Made by a program: the position numbers and the translations under genes
Notes under the pieces: generated by a model
Database searches by the model: none
Told to the model about the DNA's origin: nothing
The model's input: the letters and a program-made list of their open reading frames with translations, nothing else
Source: Streptomyces clavuligerus
GTDB taxonomy: Bacteria; Actinomycetota; Actinomycetes; Streptomycetales; Streptomycetaceae
Direction: 5' to 3'
DNA: 64,000 nt
NCBI RefSeq assembly: GCF_005519465.1
Contig: NZ_CP027859.1
Location: 1,426,001 to 1,490,000 of the forward strand
Shown: piece after piece, positions 33,427 through 46,994 of the stretch
Layout of the letters: every line of letters begins with the position of its first letter
How positions within the stretch are numbered: the stretch's first letter is position 1

Positions 33427-36400
33427 CGGCACACACCGGCCGGCCCCGGCCGGACACAGCGGGCGACACCGCCCCCGACTCCGCCCTCGCCCCCGGCTCC
33501 GGCTCCGCCCCCGGCTCCGTCCCCGACGCCGCGCGGGCCCTCCTCGCCGAACGCGTCCGCGCCGCCCGCAGAAACACGGCGGGCGCCACCCCGGACCCCG
33601 CGATCCCGCCCCGCCCCGGGGGCGCGCCCCTGGCCTCGTTCACCCAGGAACGCATGTGGCTGGCCGGGCGTCTCGCGGACGAGCCCGCGCTCTACAACGT
33701 CCACGAGGTCTTCCGGCTGCGCGGCCCGCTGGACCTGCCCGCCCTCGGCCACGGCCTCTCCGAGCTGATCCGACGGCACGAGGTGCTGCGCACCGTCTTC
33801 CCCGAACGGGACGGACGGCCCTGCCCCGAGGTCGCCCCCGCCCGCCCGCTCGAACCCGCCGTGACGGACCTTCGCGCCGAACCGGCCGAACGGAGAACGG
33901 CACGCGCCCTTGACCTGATCAGGACCGAGATCCGGCGCCCGTTCGACCTGAGCCGCGCCCCGCTGCTGCGCGCCTCGCTGATCCGCGTCGGCGCCGACGA
34001 CTGCTTCCTGGTGGTGGTCGCCCACCACATCGCGGTCGACGGCTGGTCGCTGCCCCTGCTGTGGGACGAGCTGTCGACGGTCTACCGGAGCAGGCTGGAG
34101 GGCCGGGACCACGGACTGCCCGCGCCCGCGCTCCAGTACGCCGACTTCGCCCACTGGCAGCGCGACCGGCTCACCGGCGACCGGCTGCGGCGCGAGCTGG
34201 ACCACTGGAGCGAACGTCTCTCCGGTCTGACCCCCGTGGACCTGCCGACCGACCGCCCCCGTGGCCCGGCGCACTCGGGCCGGGGCGCGCGGATCACCTT
34301 CACGATCCCCGACGACCTGGCCGAACGGTTGCGACAGCTCGGGCATCGGCACGGCGCCACCCCGTTCATGACCTATCTCGCCGCGTTCCAGACCCTGCTC
34401 GCCCGCTGGAGCGGACAGAGCGACATCGCGGTCGGCACCCCCGTCGCCGGACGGACCCGCCCGGAGCTGGACCCGCTGGTGGGCGCGTTCATCAACACCG
34501 TCGTCATCCGGACCGACCTGACGGGCGACCCCGGCTTCGGCGAACTGCTCGGCCGGGTCCGCCACACCGCCGTGGACGCCTACGCGCACCAGGAGGTGCC
34601 GTTCGAACGGGTGGTGCGCCAGGTGCGGCCGGAACGCGGACTCGACCGCAATCCGCTGTTCCAGGTGCTGTTCGCGCATATGTCCGGCGGCGGCGCCGTG
34701 CCGAGGCTGCCGGGGGTGGCGGCCGAGCAGGTCGACGTCGACAACGGCACCTCCAAGGTGAGCCTCAGCCTGGTCACGGCCGAGCGGCCCACCGGCACCA
34801 CCGGCACGCTGGCCTTCGACACCGACCTGTTCGACCGCGCGACCGCGCGGCGGCTGGCCGGGCACTATCTGCGTCTGCTGCGGAGCGCGGCGGACGACCC
34901 GGACCGCCCCGTCTCCCGTCTGGACCTGCTCACCGAGGCCGAGCGGGCCGAACTGCTGCTGGCGGCGGCCGGGACCACCGACGGGCCCGTCCCCTCCGAC
35001 CTGTGTCTGCACGAACTGATCGAGCGGCAGGCCCGGCTGACCCCCGACGCGACGGCGGTCCACTGCGACGGGCAGCACCTCACCTATCGGGAGCTGGACC
35101 GGAGGGCCAACCGGCTGGCCCGGTATCTGCGGGAGCGCGGAGCGGGCCCCGAACGCCTGGTCGGCGTCTGTCTGCCGCGCTCGACGGAGCTGGTCGTCGC
35201 CCTGCTGGCGGTCCTCAAGTCCGGCGCCGCGTATCTGCCGCTCGACCCGGACCTGCCCGTTCGGCGGCTGTCGTTCATGCTCTCCGACGCGCGGGCACCG
35301 CTGCTGCTCACCCTGCGCTCCTTGGCCGACCGGCTGCCCACGGCGACCGGGACGGCGGCGGACCCGGCGGCGGACACAGTGACGGACGTGGTGACTGGGA
35401 CGATCCCGGACGACACGGCCGCGCACGAGGCCACGACGGCCCCGGCGACCGGTGTCACCACCGTCTGGCTGGACCGTGAGGCGGACCTCGTCGCCACCCG
35501 GTCGGACGAGCCCCTTCCCGCCCTCGCGCACCCCGCCGGGCTCGCGTACGCGATCTACACCTCCGGCTCCACCGGGCGCCCCAAGGCTGTCTTGGTCCCG
35601 CACGCGGGCGTCGTCAACTATCTGGTCGTCCGTGGCAGACAGCTCGGCCTCGACGGGTCCGATGTCGTCGCCTCGGTGGCCTCGATCTCCTTCGATGTCC
35701 TCGTCCCCCAGGTGTTCATGCCCCTGGCCTGGGGCGCGAGCGTGGTGATCGCCCCCTCGGAGGTCGCCGTCGACGGGCCCCGGCTCGCGGAGATGATGCG
35801 CGCGTTCGGCGTCACCACCCTCATGGCCACCCCCGCCACCTGGCATCTGCTGCTGGACAGCGGCTGGCGGGGCGGCCGGTTCCAGGCGATCTGCGTGGGG
35901 GAGGCGCTTCAGCCGCAGCTCGCGGAGCGGCTGCTCGGTGTGGTCTCCACACTGTGGAACGGGTACGGCCCCACGGAGGCGTCCGTCGGCTGTGTCACCC
36001 ACCGGGTGGACCCCGAACGTGACCTGGACCGGCCGGGCGGGTCGGTACCCATCGGCCGCCCCCTCGGCCATCTGCGGATCCATCTGCTGGACCGGCACGG
36101 GGCCCCCGTCCCGGCGGGCGTCCCCGGAGAGATCCACATCGGGGGAGCCGGGGTCACCCGTGGCTACGCGGGCCGCCCCGGGCTGACCGCCGAGCGGTTC
36201 GTCCCCGACCCGTTCGGCCACGGCGACCGGCTCTACCGGACCGGTGACCTGGCGCGGTATCTGCCCGACGGCACACTCGTCTTCCTCGGCCGGACCGACG
36301 AGCAGGTGAAGATACGGGGCTACCGCGTCGAACTCGGCGAGATCGAGGCGGCGCTCGCCGCGCGGCCCGGTGTCGACCGGGCGGCGGTGACGGTACGGGG

Positions 36401-37703
36401 CAGCGGCACCGGTGCCGAACTCGCCGGCTATGTGGTGTGGCAGGACCCTCCCGGCGGCCCGGACGCGCTCGGCGGCCCGGACCGGCCGGGCGGCCCGGAC
36501 CGCCCCGCCGCCCTGGCGGAGCTGCGGCGCTCCCTGCACGACACCCTGCCCGACCACATGGTCCCCGTGACCCTGACCGCCCTCGGACGCATTCCGTTGA
36601 CCCCGAACGGAAAGGTGGACCGCGCGGCCCTGCCCGAGCCCGTCCGCCCCGTCCCCGGCGCGGACGCACGGCCCGCCCGGGAGCCGCTGGAGCTGCGGAT
36701 GGCCGCGATCTGGCAGCGGGTCCTGGACCTCCCCCGGGTCGGTGCCCAGGACAACTTCTTCGACCTGGGCGGGCATTCGCTCCGGGCGGTCGAGCTGATG
36801 GAGGCGGTCCGCCGGGAGCTGGGCGTCACCGCGCCGCTCCACCTCCTCTTCCGCCATCCCACCGTCGAGGGCCTGTGCGAGGAGCTGCCCACCGCACCGG
36901 CCGTCCTGCGCCGCCGCGTCGTTCCGCTGGCGGCGGGCGGACCGGACCGGGCACCGCTGATCCTGGTGCATCCGCAGACCGGCGATGTGTCCTGCTACCT
37001 CGACCTGGCCGGACCGCTCGGCACCGGCGGACGCCCCGTCCACGGTGTCGAGGCCGTCGGCTACTCCACCGACGAACAGCCCCTGACCACCGTCGAGGAG
37101 CAGGCCCGGCACGCCCTGCGGGAGCTGCGGGACACCCTCCCCGACGGCCCGTATCTGCTGGCGGGCTGGTCCTTCGGCGGCCTGGTCGCCTTCGAGCTGG
37201 CCCGGCTCCTGGAGCAGGAGGGCCACCCTCCGGCGTTCCTCGGGATCATCGACATGGCGGCGCCCGGTCCGACGGCCAGGCCCGGTCCGACACCCGGCCC
37301 TGCTTCGACACCCGGGCCCGCTCCGACGGCCGGACCCGCCGAAGGAGACCCCGGCGAACTCGTCGAACTGCTGCTCCGGGACGTGTACGGCGACCGGCCG
37401 CTTCCCGAACGCGTCCGCACCGCACAGACACGGCGCATGGCACGCGTCCTCGCCGCCAACGGCGAAGCGGTCACCCGCTACCGCCCCCCGGCCCCGATCC
37501 GCACCCCGATCCACCTGTTCACCAGCACCGCGACCCATCCCACCCGCACCAACCCGCTGGTGGTCCCGGAGCGGTGGCAGGAACACACCGAGGGAGACCT
37601 GACCGTGGTCGAGGTACCCGGCAACCACCACGACATGCTGACACCGCCGCATGTCACGGCCTTCGCCGCCGCCCTGTCGGCGGCCCTGGAGGACCTGGCA
37701 TGA
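33423..37703 (+). CDS. NRPS termination module: C-A-PCP-TE
   Basis: The 1426-residue synthetase has a condensation domain (about 70-495, HHIAVDG near 201), an adenylation domain (about 525-1075, IYTSGSTGRPK, NGYGPTEAS, YRTGDLARY), a carrier domain (LGGHSLRAV, Ser about 1118) and a thioesterase (about 1170-1423, GWSFGG near 1248 and a GNHHDML histidine). The thioesterase releases the finished peptide. Pocket residues by eye are Asp-Val-Pro first, which matches no code I can assign with confidence. Low-complexity inserts lie near residue 640 and, as a Pro/Gly/Thr repeat, inside the thioesterase near 1280-1300. Confidence 0.92.
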   Translation: MTAHTGRPRPDTAGDTAPDSALAPGSGSAPGSVPDAARALLAERVRAARRNTAGATPDPAIPPRPGGAPLASFTQERMWLAGRLADEPALYNVHEVFRLRGPLDLPALGHGLSELIRRHEVLRTVFPERDGRPCPEVAPARPLEPAVTDLRAEPAERRTARALDLIRTEIRRPFDLSRAPLLRASLIRVGADDCFLVVVAHHIAVDGWSLPLLWDELSTVYRSRLEGRDHGLPAPALQYADFAHWQRDRLTGDRLRRELDHWSERLSGLTPVDLPTDRPRGPAHSGRGARITFTIPDDLAERLRQLGHRHGATPFMTYLAAFQTLLARWSGQSDIAVGTPVAGRTRPELDPLVGAFINTVVIRTDLTGDPGFGELLGRVRHTAVDAYAHQEVPFERVVRQVRPERGLDRNPLFQVLFAHMSGGGAVPRLPGVAAEQVDVDNGTSKVSLSLVTAERPTGTTGTLAFDTDLFDRATARRLAGHYLRLLRSAADDPDRPVSRLDLLTEAERAELLLAAAGTTDGPVPSDLCLHELIERQARLTPDATAVHCDGQHLTYRELDRRANRLARYLRERGAGPERLVGVCLPRSTELVVALLAVLKSGAAYLPLDPDLPVRRLSFMLSDARAPLLLTLRSLADRLPTATGTAADPAADTVTDVVTGTIPDDTAAHEATTAPATGVTTVWLDREADLVATRSDEPLPALAHPAGLAYAIYTSGSTGRPKAVLVPHAGVVNYLVVRGRQLGLDGSDVVASVASISFDVLVPQVFMPLAWGASVVIAPSEVAVDGPRLAEMMRAFGVTTLMATPATWHLLLDSGWRGGRFQAICVGEALQPQLAERLLGVVSTLWNGYGPTEASVGCVTHRVDPERDLDRPGGSVPIGRPLGHLRIHLLDRHGAPVPAGVPGEIHIGGAGVTRGYAGRPGLTAERFVPDPFGHGDRLYRTGDLARYLPDGTLVFLGRTDEQVKIRGYRVELGEIEAALAARPGVDRAAVTVRGSGTGAELAGYVVWQDPPGGPDALGGPDRPGGPDRPAALAELRRSLHDTLPDHMVPVTLTALGRIPLTPNGKVDRAALPEPVRPVPGADARPAREPLELRMAAIWQRVLDLPRVGAQDNFFDLGGHSLRAVELMEAVRRELGVTAPLHLLFRHPTVEGLCEELPTAPAVLRRRVVPLAAGGPDRAPLILVHPQTGDVSCYLDLAGPLGTGGRPVHGVEAVGYSTDEQPLTTVEEQARHALRELRDTLPDGPYLLAGWSFGGLVAFELARLLEQEGHPPAFLGIIDMAAPGPTARPGPTPGPASTPGPAPTAGPAEGDPGELVELLLRDVYGDRPLPERVRTAQTRRMARVLAANGEAVTRYRPPAPIRTPIHLFTSTATHPTRTNPLVVPERWQEHTEGDLTVVEVPGNHHDMLTPPHVTAFAAALSAALEDLA

Positions 37704-40700
37704 GCGGCCCCGCACACGGGACGCCGGTCCCCGGACCCGAACTCCCGCTGTCGTCGGCGCAGTCCGGCATCTGGTTCGCCCACCAACTGCGCCCGGACAG
37801 CCCCGCCTACAACACCGCCGAATACGTGGACATCCCCGGACCGGTCGACGGGGAGCTGTTCGAACGGGCCCTGCGACAGGTCGTGGACGAGACCGAATCG
37901 CTGCGCGTCCGGCTCACCACGGGCCCCGCAGGTCCCCGGCAGACCGTCGTCACGCCCCTTCCACCGGTACTGCACCGGGCCGACCTCAGCTCCGCCCCCG
38001 ACCCCCGGGGAGCCGCCCTGGAGTGGATGCGCGCCGACCTGTCCACCCCGGTCGACCTCGTCCGTGGCCCGCTGCTGCGCCAGGCCCTGTTCCGGATCGG
38101 ACCGGACCACCACCTCTGGTACAACCGGGTGCACCACATCGTCGTCGACGGATTCAGCATGTCGCTCGTCGCCCGCCGGGTGGCCAAGGTCTACACCCGG
38201 CTGGCCGAGGGCCGCGACCCCGGCGGGCCCGCCTTCGGCCCGCTGGGCCTGCTGCTCGCGGAGGACGCCGCCTACCACGCGTCGGAGCAGCGTGAACGGG
38301 ACCGGGAGTTCTGGGCGGCCCGCCTCGCCGACCGGCCCGACCCGGTCAGCCTCGCCACCCGGTCGGCCCCGGCGTCGGGGGAGTTCCTGCGCCGGACGGG
38401 CGTCCTCACGGCACCCGCCCTGGCGGCGCTGCGCCGTACCGGGCACGGGGCCGGAACGGGCTGGCCCACCGCCATGATCGCGACGATCGCCGGATATCTG
38501 CACCGCGTCAGCGGCGAACGGGACCTCGTCCTCGGCATGCCGGTGACCGGCCGGGCCACCGGCCTCGCGGGGCCCGCCGGACCGGCCGGGGCCTCGGGCC
38601 GGACCGTCCCCGGCATGGTGGCGAACGTGCTGCCGCTGCGGCTGCGGGTGGACCCCGCCCTCGGTCTGTCCGCGCTCGTCCGGCAGACCGCCGCCGAGAT
38701 CGACGCCCTCCGCCCGCACCAGCGCCACCGCACCGAGGAACTGCGCCGACGGCAGGGCGAGGACCGGCCGGAACGGCTGCTGCCGGGCCCCGTCGCCAAC
38801 ATCATGTCGTTCTACTGCCGACTGGAGTTCGCGGGCGTGCCCGCCACCGCGCACAACCTGTCCAACGGGCCCGTCGAGGACCTCTCGTTCTCCGTCTACG
38901 ACCGGTCCGACGGCACCCCGGTCCGCTTCGACCTCGACGCGAACCCGGCGCTCTACACCGACGCCGAACTCGCCGCCCACCACGAGCGCTTCCTGCGCTT
39001 CCTGGACACCGCCGGAGCGGAACCGGACCGGCCGCTCGGCGCGACCGACATCCTCACCCGGGAGGAGCGGCACCGGACCCTCGTCGCGGAGAACCGCACC
39101 GAGCACCCCCTGCCGCCGACGACCCTGCCCCGGGTCTTCGCGTCCCGCGCGGCCCGCACCCCCGGCGCGACCGCCGTCGTCCTCGGCGACACCGCGCTGA
39201 CCTACGCCGAACTCGACGCCCGCGCCAACCGGCTGGCCCATCGGCTGATCGCCCTCGGCGTCCGTGCCGAGAGCACGGTGGCCGTCCTCATGGAACGCTC
39301 GATCGACGTGGTGGTGTCGGTCCTGGCGATCAGCAAGGCGGGCGGCGCCTATGTGCCGCTGGACACCCGGTCCCCCGCGGCCCGGCTCCGCCTCGTCCTG
39401 GAGCGGACGGGGGCGGCGGCGCTGCTCACCCACCGGGCCACCCGGGACCACGGACTCGCCGCCGGGACCGCCGTCCCGACCCTCATGGTCGACGCGGACG
39501 CGGACGCGGACGCGTACCCGGAGGCGGACGCGGAGGCGGAGGCGCACCCGGTAGCGGGTGACCCCGCCGTACCCGTGCACCCGGACCAGTTGGCCTGTGT
39601 CCTGTACACCTCGGGGTCCACCGGCACCCCCAAGGGCGTGGCCCTGAGCCATCGCAACGTCCTGAGCCTGACCGCGCAGCGGTGCTGGCAGGAGAGCGGG
39701 AGCGGCCCCCGGGCGGATGCCCCCGGTCCGGACGTCCCCGGTCCGGGCGGCTCCACGGCGACCGGCGGCGGCCCGCGCATGCTCGCCCACTCCCCGCACG
39801 CCTTCGACGCCTCCACCCTCGAATGGTGGGTCCCGCTCCTCAACGGGGGCCAGGTGGTCATCGCCCCGCCGGGCGATCTCGACCTCGCGGCCTACCGCCG
39901 TCTCCTCACCGGACACCGGGTCGACACCGTATGGCTGACCGCCGGACTCTTCCGCGTCGTCGCCGAGGAGGACCCCGGCGCCCTGACCGGCCTCGCGCAG
40001 GTGTGGACCGGCGGCGACGTCGTCCCGCCCGCCGCCGTGCGCCGGGTGCTCGACCACTGCCCCGACACCGCGGTGATCGCCGGGTACGGACCGACCGAGA
40101 GCGCCACGTTCACCACCCGCCATGTGCTGCGCCCGGACCGGGCCGTCCCCGGCACCGTGCCCATCGGCCGCCCCATGGACAACCGGCGGGTGTACATCCT
40201 GGACCGGACGCTGTCACCGGTGCCGCCGGGGACAGCGGGCGAACTGTACATCGCGGGCGCCGGGGTGGCCCGGGGCTATCTCGGCGACCCGGTGCGCACC
40301 GCCCGGCGGTTCGTGCCGTGCCCGTTCGGCGGCCCGGGGGAACGGATGTACCGCACCGGCGATGTCGTGCGCCGGAACCCCGACGGCGAACTGGAGTTCG
40401 TCGGCCGGGTCGACGACCAGGTCAAACTGCACGGCTTCCGCATCGAACCTGGCGAGATCGAAACAGTGCTCGCCGCGCACCCCGAGGTCGCCCAGGCGAC
40501 CGTGACCGTCGTCCGGGACCCCGCCGGGACCGCCCGGCTGATCGCCCATGTCGTGCCCGTGACGGGCACGGAACCCGGCCCGGCCCCGCTGCGTGAGCAT
40601 GTCGCGGCGGCGCTCCCCGACTACATGGTGCCCTCGGCGTTCGTCGTCCTCGACCGCTTTCCCCTGACCGGCCGGGGGAAGATCGACCGGGCTGCGCTGC

Positions 40701-41044
40701 CCGTCCCCGACACCGCCCCCGGGGCGGCACCGTCCGATCCGGGCCGCGCCACCCCGGCGGAGCGGGCCGTGTGCGCGCTCTTCGCCGAGGTGCTCGGCCT
40801 GCCGTCCGTGGGCACCGACGACGGTTTCTTCGCGCTCGGCGGCACATCCCTCCTCGCCACCCGGCTGATCAACCGGGTACGGGTGCGGCTCGGCCGTGAA
40901 CTCACCCTGGGCGCGCTCTTCCAGACCCCCACCCCGGCCGGTCTCGCCGCGGCGCTCGACGCCGCCCCGGCCGCCCCCGCGGAACCGGGCATCCCCCGCC
41001 GCACCACAGCACCGACATCGAACACAGGGAGTGTCTCGCCATGA
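37700..41044 (+). CDS. NRPS module: C-A-PCP
   Basis: The 1114-residue synthetase has a condensation domain of the EntF-like kind (SSAQSGIWFAHQL, HHIVVDGFS near 146), an adenylation domain (about 470-1000; LYTSGSTGTPK, AGYGPTESA, YRTGDVVRR) and a carrier domain (LGGTSLLAT, Ser about 1049). Pocket residues by eye begin Asp-Ala-Leu with Gly-Gly-Thr-Phe later, close to the A-PCP protein at 42247. It carries an Asp-Ala/Glu-Ala repeat (DADADADAYPEADAEAEA) at 39487-39545. It overlaps both neighbours by four bases. Its start-type condensation domain suggests an early place in the assembly. Confidence 0.92.
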   Translation: MSGPAHGTPVPGPELPLSSAQSGIWFAHQLRPDSPAYNTAEYVDIPGPVDGELFERALRQVVDETESLRVRLTTGPAGPRQTVVTPLPPVLHRADLSSAPDPRGAALEWMRADLSTPVDLVRGPLLRQALFRIGPDHHLWYNRVHHIVVDGFSMSLVARRVAKVYTRLAEGRDPGGPAFGPLGLLLAEDAAYHASEQRERDREFWAARLADRPDPVSLATRSAPASGEFLRRTGVLTAPALAALRRTGHGAGTGWPTAMIATIAGYLHRVSGERDLVLGMPVTGRATGLAGPAGPAGASGRTVPGMVANVLPLRLRVDPALGLSALVRQTAAEIDALRPHQRHRTEELRRRQGEDRPERLLPGPVANIMSFYCRLEFAGVPATAHNLSNGPVEDLSFSVYDRSDGTPVRFDLDANPALYTDAELAAHHERFLRFLDTAGAEPDRPLGATDILTREERHRTLVAENRTEHPLPPTTLPRVFASRAARTPGATAVVLGDTALTYAELDARANRLAHRLIALGVRAESTVAVLMERSIDVVVSVLAISKAGGAYVPLDTRSPAARLRLVLERTGAAALLTHRATRDHGLAAGTAVPTLMVDADADADAYPEADAEAEAHPVAGDPAVPVHPDQLACVLYTSGSTGTPKGVALSHRNVLSLTAQRCWQESGSGPRADAPGPDVPGPGGSTATGGGPRMLAHSPHAFDASTLEWWVPLLNGGQVVIAPPGDLDLAAYRRLLTGHRVDTVWLTAGLFRVVAEEDPGALTGLAQVWTGGDVVPPAAVRRVLDHCPDTAVIAGYGPTESATFTTRHVLRPDRAVPGTVPIGRPMDNRRVYILDRTLSPVPPGTAGELYIAGAGVARGYLGDPVRTARRFVPCPFGGPGERMYRTGDVVRRNPDGELEFVGRVDDQVKLHGFRIEPGEIETVLAAHPEVAQATVTVVRDPAGTARLIAHVVPVTGTEPGPAPLREHVAAALPDYMVPSAFVVLDRFPLTGRGKIDRAALPVPDTAPGAAPSDPGRATPAERAVCALFAEVLGLPSVGTDDGFFALGGTSLLATRLINRVRVRLGRELTLGALFQTPTPAGLAAALDAAPAAPAEPGIPRRTTAPTSNTGSVSP

Positions 41045-41445
41045 TCCACACCGTTCCCCGCCCCGGGGACGGGGACTCCCCGGCGACGGCGGAACCGGGC
41101 GTCTCCCGGGTCCGCCGCTACTACCAACTCGTCGACGCCGGAGAGGTGTCCGCGCTGGTCGCCCTCTTCGCCCCGGACGCCCGCTACCACCGGCCCGGCT
41201 ACCGGCCGATCGTCGGACACGCCGAACTGGAACGCTTCTACCTCGACCGGCGCGTGATCCGCAGCGGGGTCCACACCCTGACCACCGTGGTCGCCTCCGG
41301 GGACGAGATCGCCGTCCACGGGGTGTTCCGGGGGGTCCTGCACGACGGCGACGAGGTCGAGCTGCGGTTCGCGGACTTCTTCCGGATGACGCCGCACGGC
41401 AGCATCGCGGCCCGGGACACCTTCTTCCATGTCCCCGCCGTCTGA
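41041..41445 (+). CDS. SnoaL-like NTF2-fold protein
   Basis: The 134-residue protein fits the SnoaL-like cone fold: helix RVRRYYQLVDAGEVSALVAL, then FAPDARYHRPGYRPIVG and strands ending in DFFRM. Members include small cyclases, isomerases and non-catalytic binding proteins. Coupled by overlap to both neighbours inside the NRPS operon, it is probably a tailoring enzyme. A specific reaction cannot be given. Confidence 0.75.
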   Translation: MIHTVPRPGDGDSPATAEPGVSRVRRYYQLVDAGEVSALVALFAPDARYHRPGYRPIVGHAELERFYLDRRVIRSGVHTLTTVVASGDEIAVHGVFRGVLHDGDEVELRFADFFRMTPHGSIAARDTFFHVPAV

Positions 41446-42246
41446 GCCCGTGCACGCCTTTGCCGACCGTCCCGCCCTCGGAACGATCCGGGTCGCCCGC
41501 CGCCACAACGGCCCGCCGGACAGCGCCAACGGCGGCTATGTCTCGGGACTCGTCGCGGAACGGGCCCGCCGGGCCCTGGAAACGCTCCGGGAAACGGCCC
41601 GGGAGCCGGAGGGCGACCTCGCGGTCCAGCTCCACGCCCCGCCGCCGCTGGCGACCGACCTCACGCTGACCGGGGCCGGTCGCCGGGTCCACGTCTGGCA
41701 CGGGGAACACCTCGTCGCGACCGCCTCCCCGCAGCCGCCGGTCGCGGACACGGTGGACTTCGTTCCGCCGTCCCTCGCCGAGCGCGCCATGTCCGCGTAC
41801 GGCGGACACCGCCACCACCCGTTCCCCGGCTGCTTCGTGTGCGGCCCCGCCCGCCCCGACGGTCTGCGGCTCGCCCCGGGGCCGGTCCCCGGCGGCCCGG
41901 ACAGCCGGGTCGCGTGCCTGTGGACCCCGGGCGCCGACTGCGACGACGGCACCGGAACCGCCGCCGCCGAGCTGGTGTGGGCCGCACTGGACTGCCCCGG
42001 CGGCTGGACGCTCGACCCGTCGCGGAGCCCGCTGGTCCTCGGCCGGATGGCCGCCCGGATCACGGAGCGCCCCCGGATCGGCGAGACCGTCGTCCTGACC
42101 GGCCGCGGGACACCCGGCGACGGACGGACCCTCACCTGCGTCACCGCGCTCTTCCGCGCCGACGGGACGGAACTCGGCCGCGCCACCGCGACCTGGGTGC
42201 GTTTGACGACAGCGACACCTCTTCAGCACAGGAAAGTGGGAAGCAG

Positions 42247-42250
<4 letters not shown>
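41429..42250 (+). CDS. Hotdog-fold thioesterase-like protein
   Basis: The 273-residue protein appears to contain two hotdog-like halves: HNGPPDSANGGYVSGLVA at the N-terminus and, after FPGCFVCGPARPDGLRL, a second with VWAALDCPGGW. The CFxCGP...GLRL sequence recurs in actinomycete hotdog proteins. It may hydrolyse or bind an acyl thioester. The ATG overlaps the SnoaL-like gene by 17 bases; a GTG at 41450 is possible. The role in the pathway is unknown. Confidence 0.6.
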
Positions 42251-44906
<2,656 letters not shown>

Positions 44907-44910
<4 letters not shown>

Positions 44911-46145
44911 CCCCGGTCCCCGCGGCCGGGCAATGCCCGGTCTCCGCGTCCCCGCCGGGCGCCCTGACCGACCCCGGCCTCTTCCAGGCCGACGGGGCCC
45001 ACGAGGTGTGGCGACGGCTGCGCCGCCACACCCCCGTGAGCAGGCAGGAGGCGGCGGACGGCACCGGGTACTGGTCGGTCGTCCGCCACGCCGACGCCTG
45101 CCGGGTGCTGCGCGACCACGACACGTTCACCTCCGAACGCGGCACCCTGCTCAACCTCCTCGGCAAGGGCGACCCCGCGGGCGGGCGCCAGATGGCGGTC
45201 ACCGACCCGCCCCGGCACGGCCGACTGCGCGCACCCCTCCAGCAGGCCTTGTCCGTCAAGGAGGTGGCACACGACCGGGAGGCCGTCCGCGGCGCGGTCA
45301 CCCGGCTGCTCGACCCCCTCGCCGACGGCGGGGTGTTCGACTTCGCCGCCGCCATGGCCGCCCTGCCGACGGCCGTGATCGGAACGATGATGGCGCTGCC
45401 GGAGGAGGACTGGCCCCGGCTGACCCGCCTCACCCACGCGTGCATCGCGGCGGACGACCCCGAGTACCAGCTCGCCGCCGGGCCGCAGGCCACCCTCGTG
45501 GCCGCCCACCGCGAACTCTTCGCCTACTTCCAGGACACCGTCACCCAGCGGCGGCGCTCCCCGGGCGACGACCTCATCGGCGTACTGCTCGCGATGGAGC
45601 TGGACGGACGCCCGCTGTCCCCGGGCGAGATCGTGTCCAACTGCTACAGCCTGCTGCTCGGCGCGACCGTCACCACCGCGCAGCCCCCGAACGCGGCGAT
45701 GGCCGAGCTGGCCGGAACCGCCGCCCTCGACGACTGGGCGGCCCACCCGGAGGCGCTGTCGAGCGGTGTCGAGGAAGCCCTGCGCTGGTCCTCGCCCACC
45801 CAGCACTTCATGCGCCACACCACCCGCGAGGTCGAGATCGGCGGGGCCCTGATCCCGGCGGGGGAGGCGGTCGTCGTCTGGCTGGGCTCGGCCAACCGGG
45901 ACGAGTCCGTCTTCGCCGACCCGGACACGTTCGACATCCGGCGCAGGCCCAACAAGCACATCGCGTTCGGCGCCGGCGCCCACTACTGCGTCGGACACAC
46001 CGTCGCCCGGGCGACCCTGCGGGCCCTGTTCGCGGAGCTGCTCGGCCGGTTCACCGGCTTCGAACTCGCCGGGCCCCCGCGGCGGATGCGGTCGAACATC
46101 ATCGCGGGCTTCACCCGGCTGCCGCTCACCGCGAAGCCCCGATAG
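44907..46145 (+). CDS. Cytochrome P450, probable aminoacyl-carrier hydroxylase
   Basis: The 412-residue P450 has the ExxR helix (EEALR), the haem loop FGAGAHYCVGHTVAR with Cys about 362, and an I-helix LLLGATVTTAQ that departs from the common AGxDT pattern, as in P450s acting on carrier-bound amino acids (NikQ/NovI type, from memory). Coupling to the A-PCP gene by GTGA strongly suggests beta-hydroxylation of the amino acid on that carrier. No ferredoxin gene is adjacent. Confidence 0.85.
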
Positions 46146-46211
46146 GCGCCCCCACCCTGCACCCCCGGCACCACCACCCGACCCGTCGAGAACCACTCCG
46201 GAAGGCCCTCC

Positions 46212-46994
46212 GTGGACGCACCAGCGACCCGCACCCCCACCCGTTCCCCATGGTTTCTGCGCGAGCCGTCCCCGGTGGCGGCGGCCCGGCTGTTCTGCCT
46301 GCCCTACTCGGGGTGCGGCGCCAGCATGTACCGCCACTGGCCGCAGTCGGCCGACGGCGTCGAGATCTGCCCCGTTCAGCCTCCCGGCCGGGAGAACCGG
46401 ATGCGGGAACCCGCGTACTCCACGTACGAGGCGCTGGCCGACGGTCTCGCCGAGGCGCTGCTGCCCCATCTGGACCGCCCCTACGGACTGTTCGGGCACT
46501 GCGGCTCCGCGCTGGCGGCGTACGAGACGGCCGTCCGGCTCGCCGCCCTCGGCGCGCCCGCCCCGGCGCGGGTCTTCGTCTCGTCCGAGGTGGCGCCCCA
46601 GGACGGCCCCTACGGGCGCTTCCTCGAACTGGACGACGAGGAGCTGGCCGACGAGCTGCGCCGACTCGTCGCGGAGCTGGGCGGCACCCTGGAACCGGGG
46701 CTGCTCGCGCTCTACCTGGGCGTCCTGCGCAACGATGTCGAGATGAACAAGCGGTACCACGTGGCCGAACCGGTCCGGCTGTCCTCCCCCCTCACCGCGA
46801 TCGGCTGGACGGAGGACACCGGTATCCCGCCGTCGCTCATGACCGGCTGGCCGGCCTGCGGGGCGACGGACTTCGTCCTGCTGGACGGCGGCCACTACCG
46901 GTTCATCGAGGCCCCGCCGGAGCTGCTGACCCTCCTGACCGGTGCCCTCCGCCCCGCGCCAGGGCAGGGCGGAGGCCGTCCGGGCGCCGCCTAA
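46212..46994 (+). CDS. Type II thioesterase fold with Cys nucleophile; possible aminoacyl shuttle
   Basis: The 260-residue alpha/beta hydrolase follows the type II thioesterase pattern (FCLPYSGCGASMYRHW, PVQPPGREN, C-terminal GGHYRF), but the nucleophile elbow reads GHCGS (residues 95-99), with Cys97 where GHSxG is usual. Cys-type relatives SyrC and CmaE move aminoacyl groups between carriers instead of hydrolysing them. The cluster contains exactly such a need, an A-less C-PCP and a separate A-PCP. GTG start after GGAAGG. It ends the rightward operon and overlaps the convergent DinB gene by four bases. Confidence 0.82.
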   Translation: MDAPATRTPTRSPWFLREPSPVAAARLFCLPYSGCGASMYRHWPQSADGVEICPVQPPGRENRMREPAYSTYEALADGLAEALLPHLDRPYGLFGHCGSALAAYETAVRLAALGAPAPARVFVSSEVAPQDGPYGRFLELDDEELADELRRLVAELGGTLEPGLLALYLGVLRNDVEMNKRYHVAEPVRLSSPLTAIGWTEDTGIPPSLMTGWPACGATDFVLLDGGHYRFIEAPPELLTLLTGALRPAPGQGGGRPGAA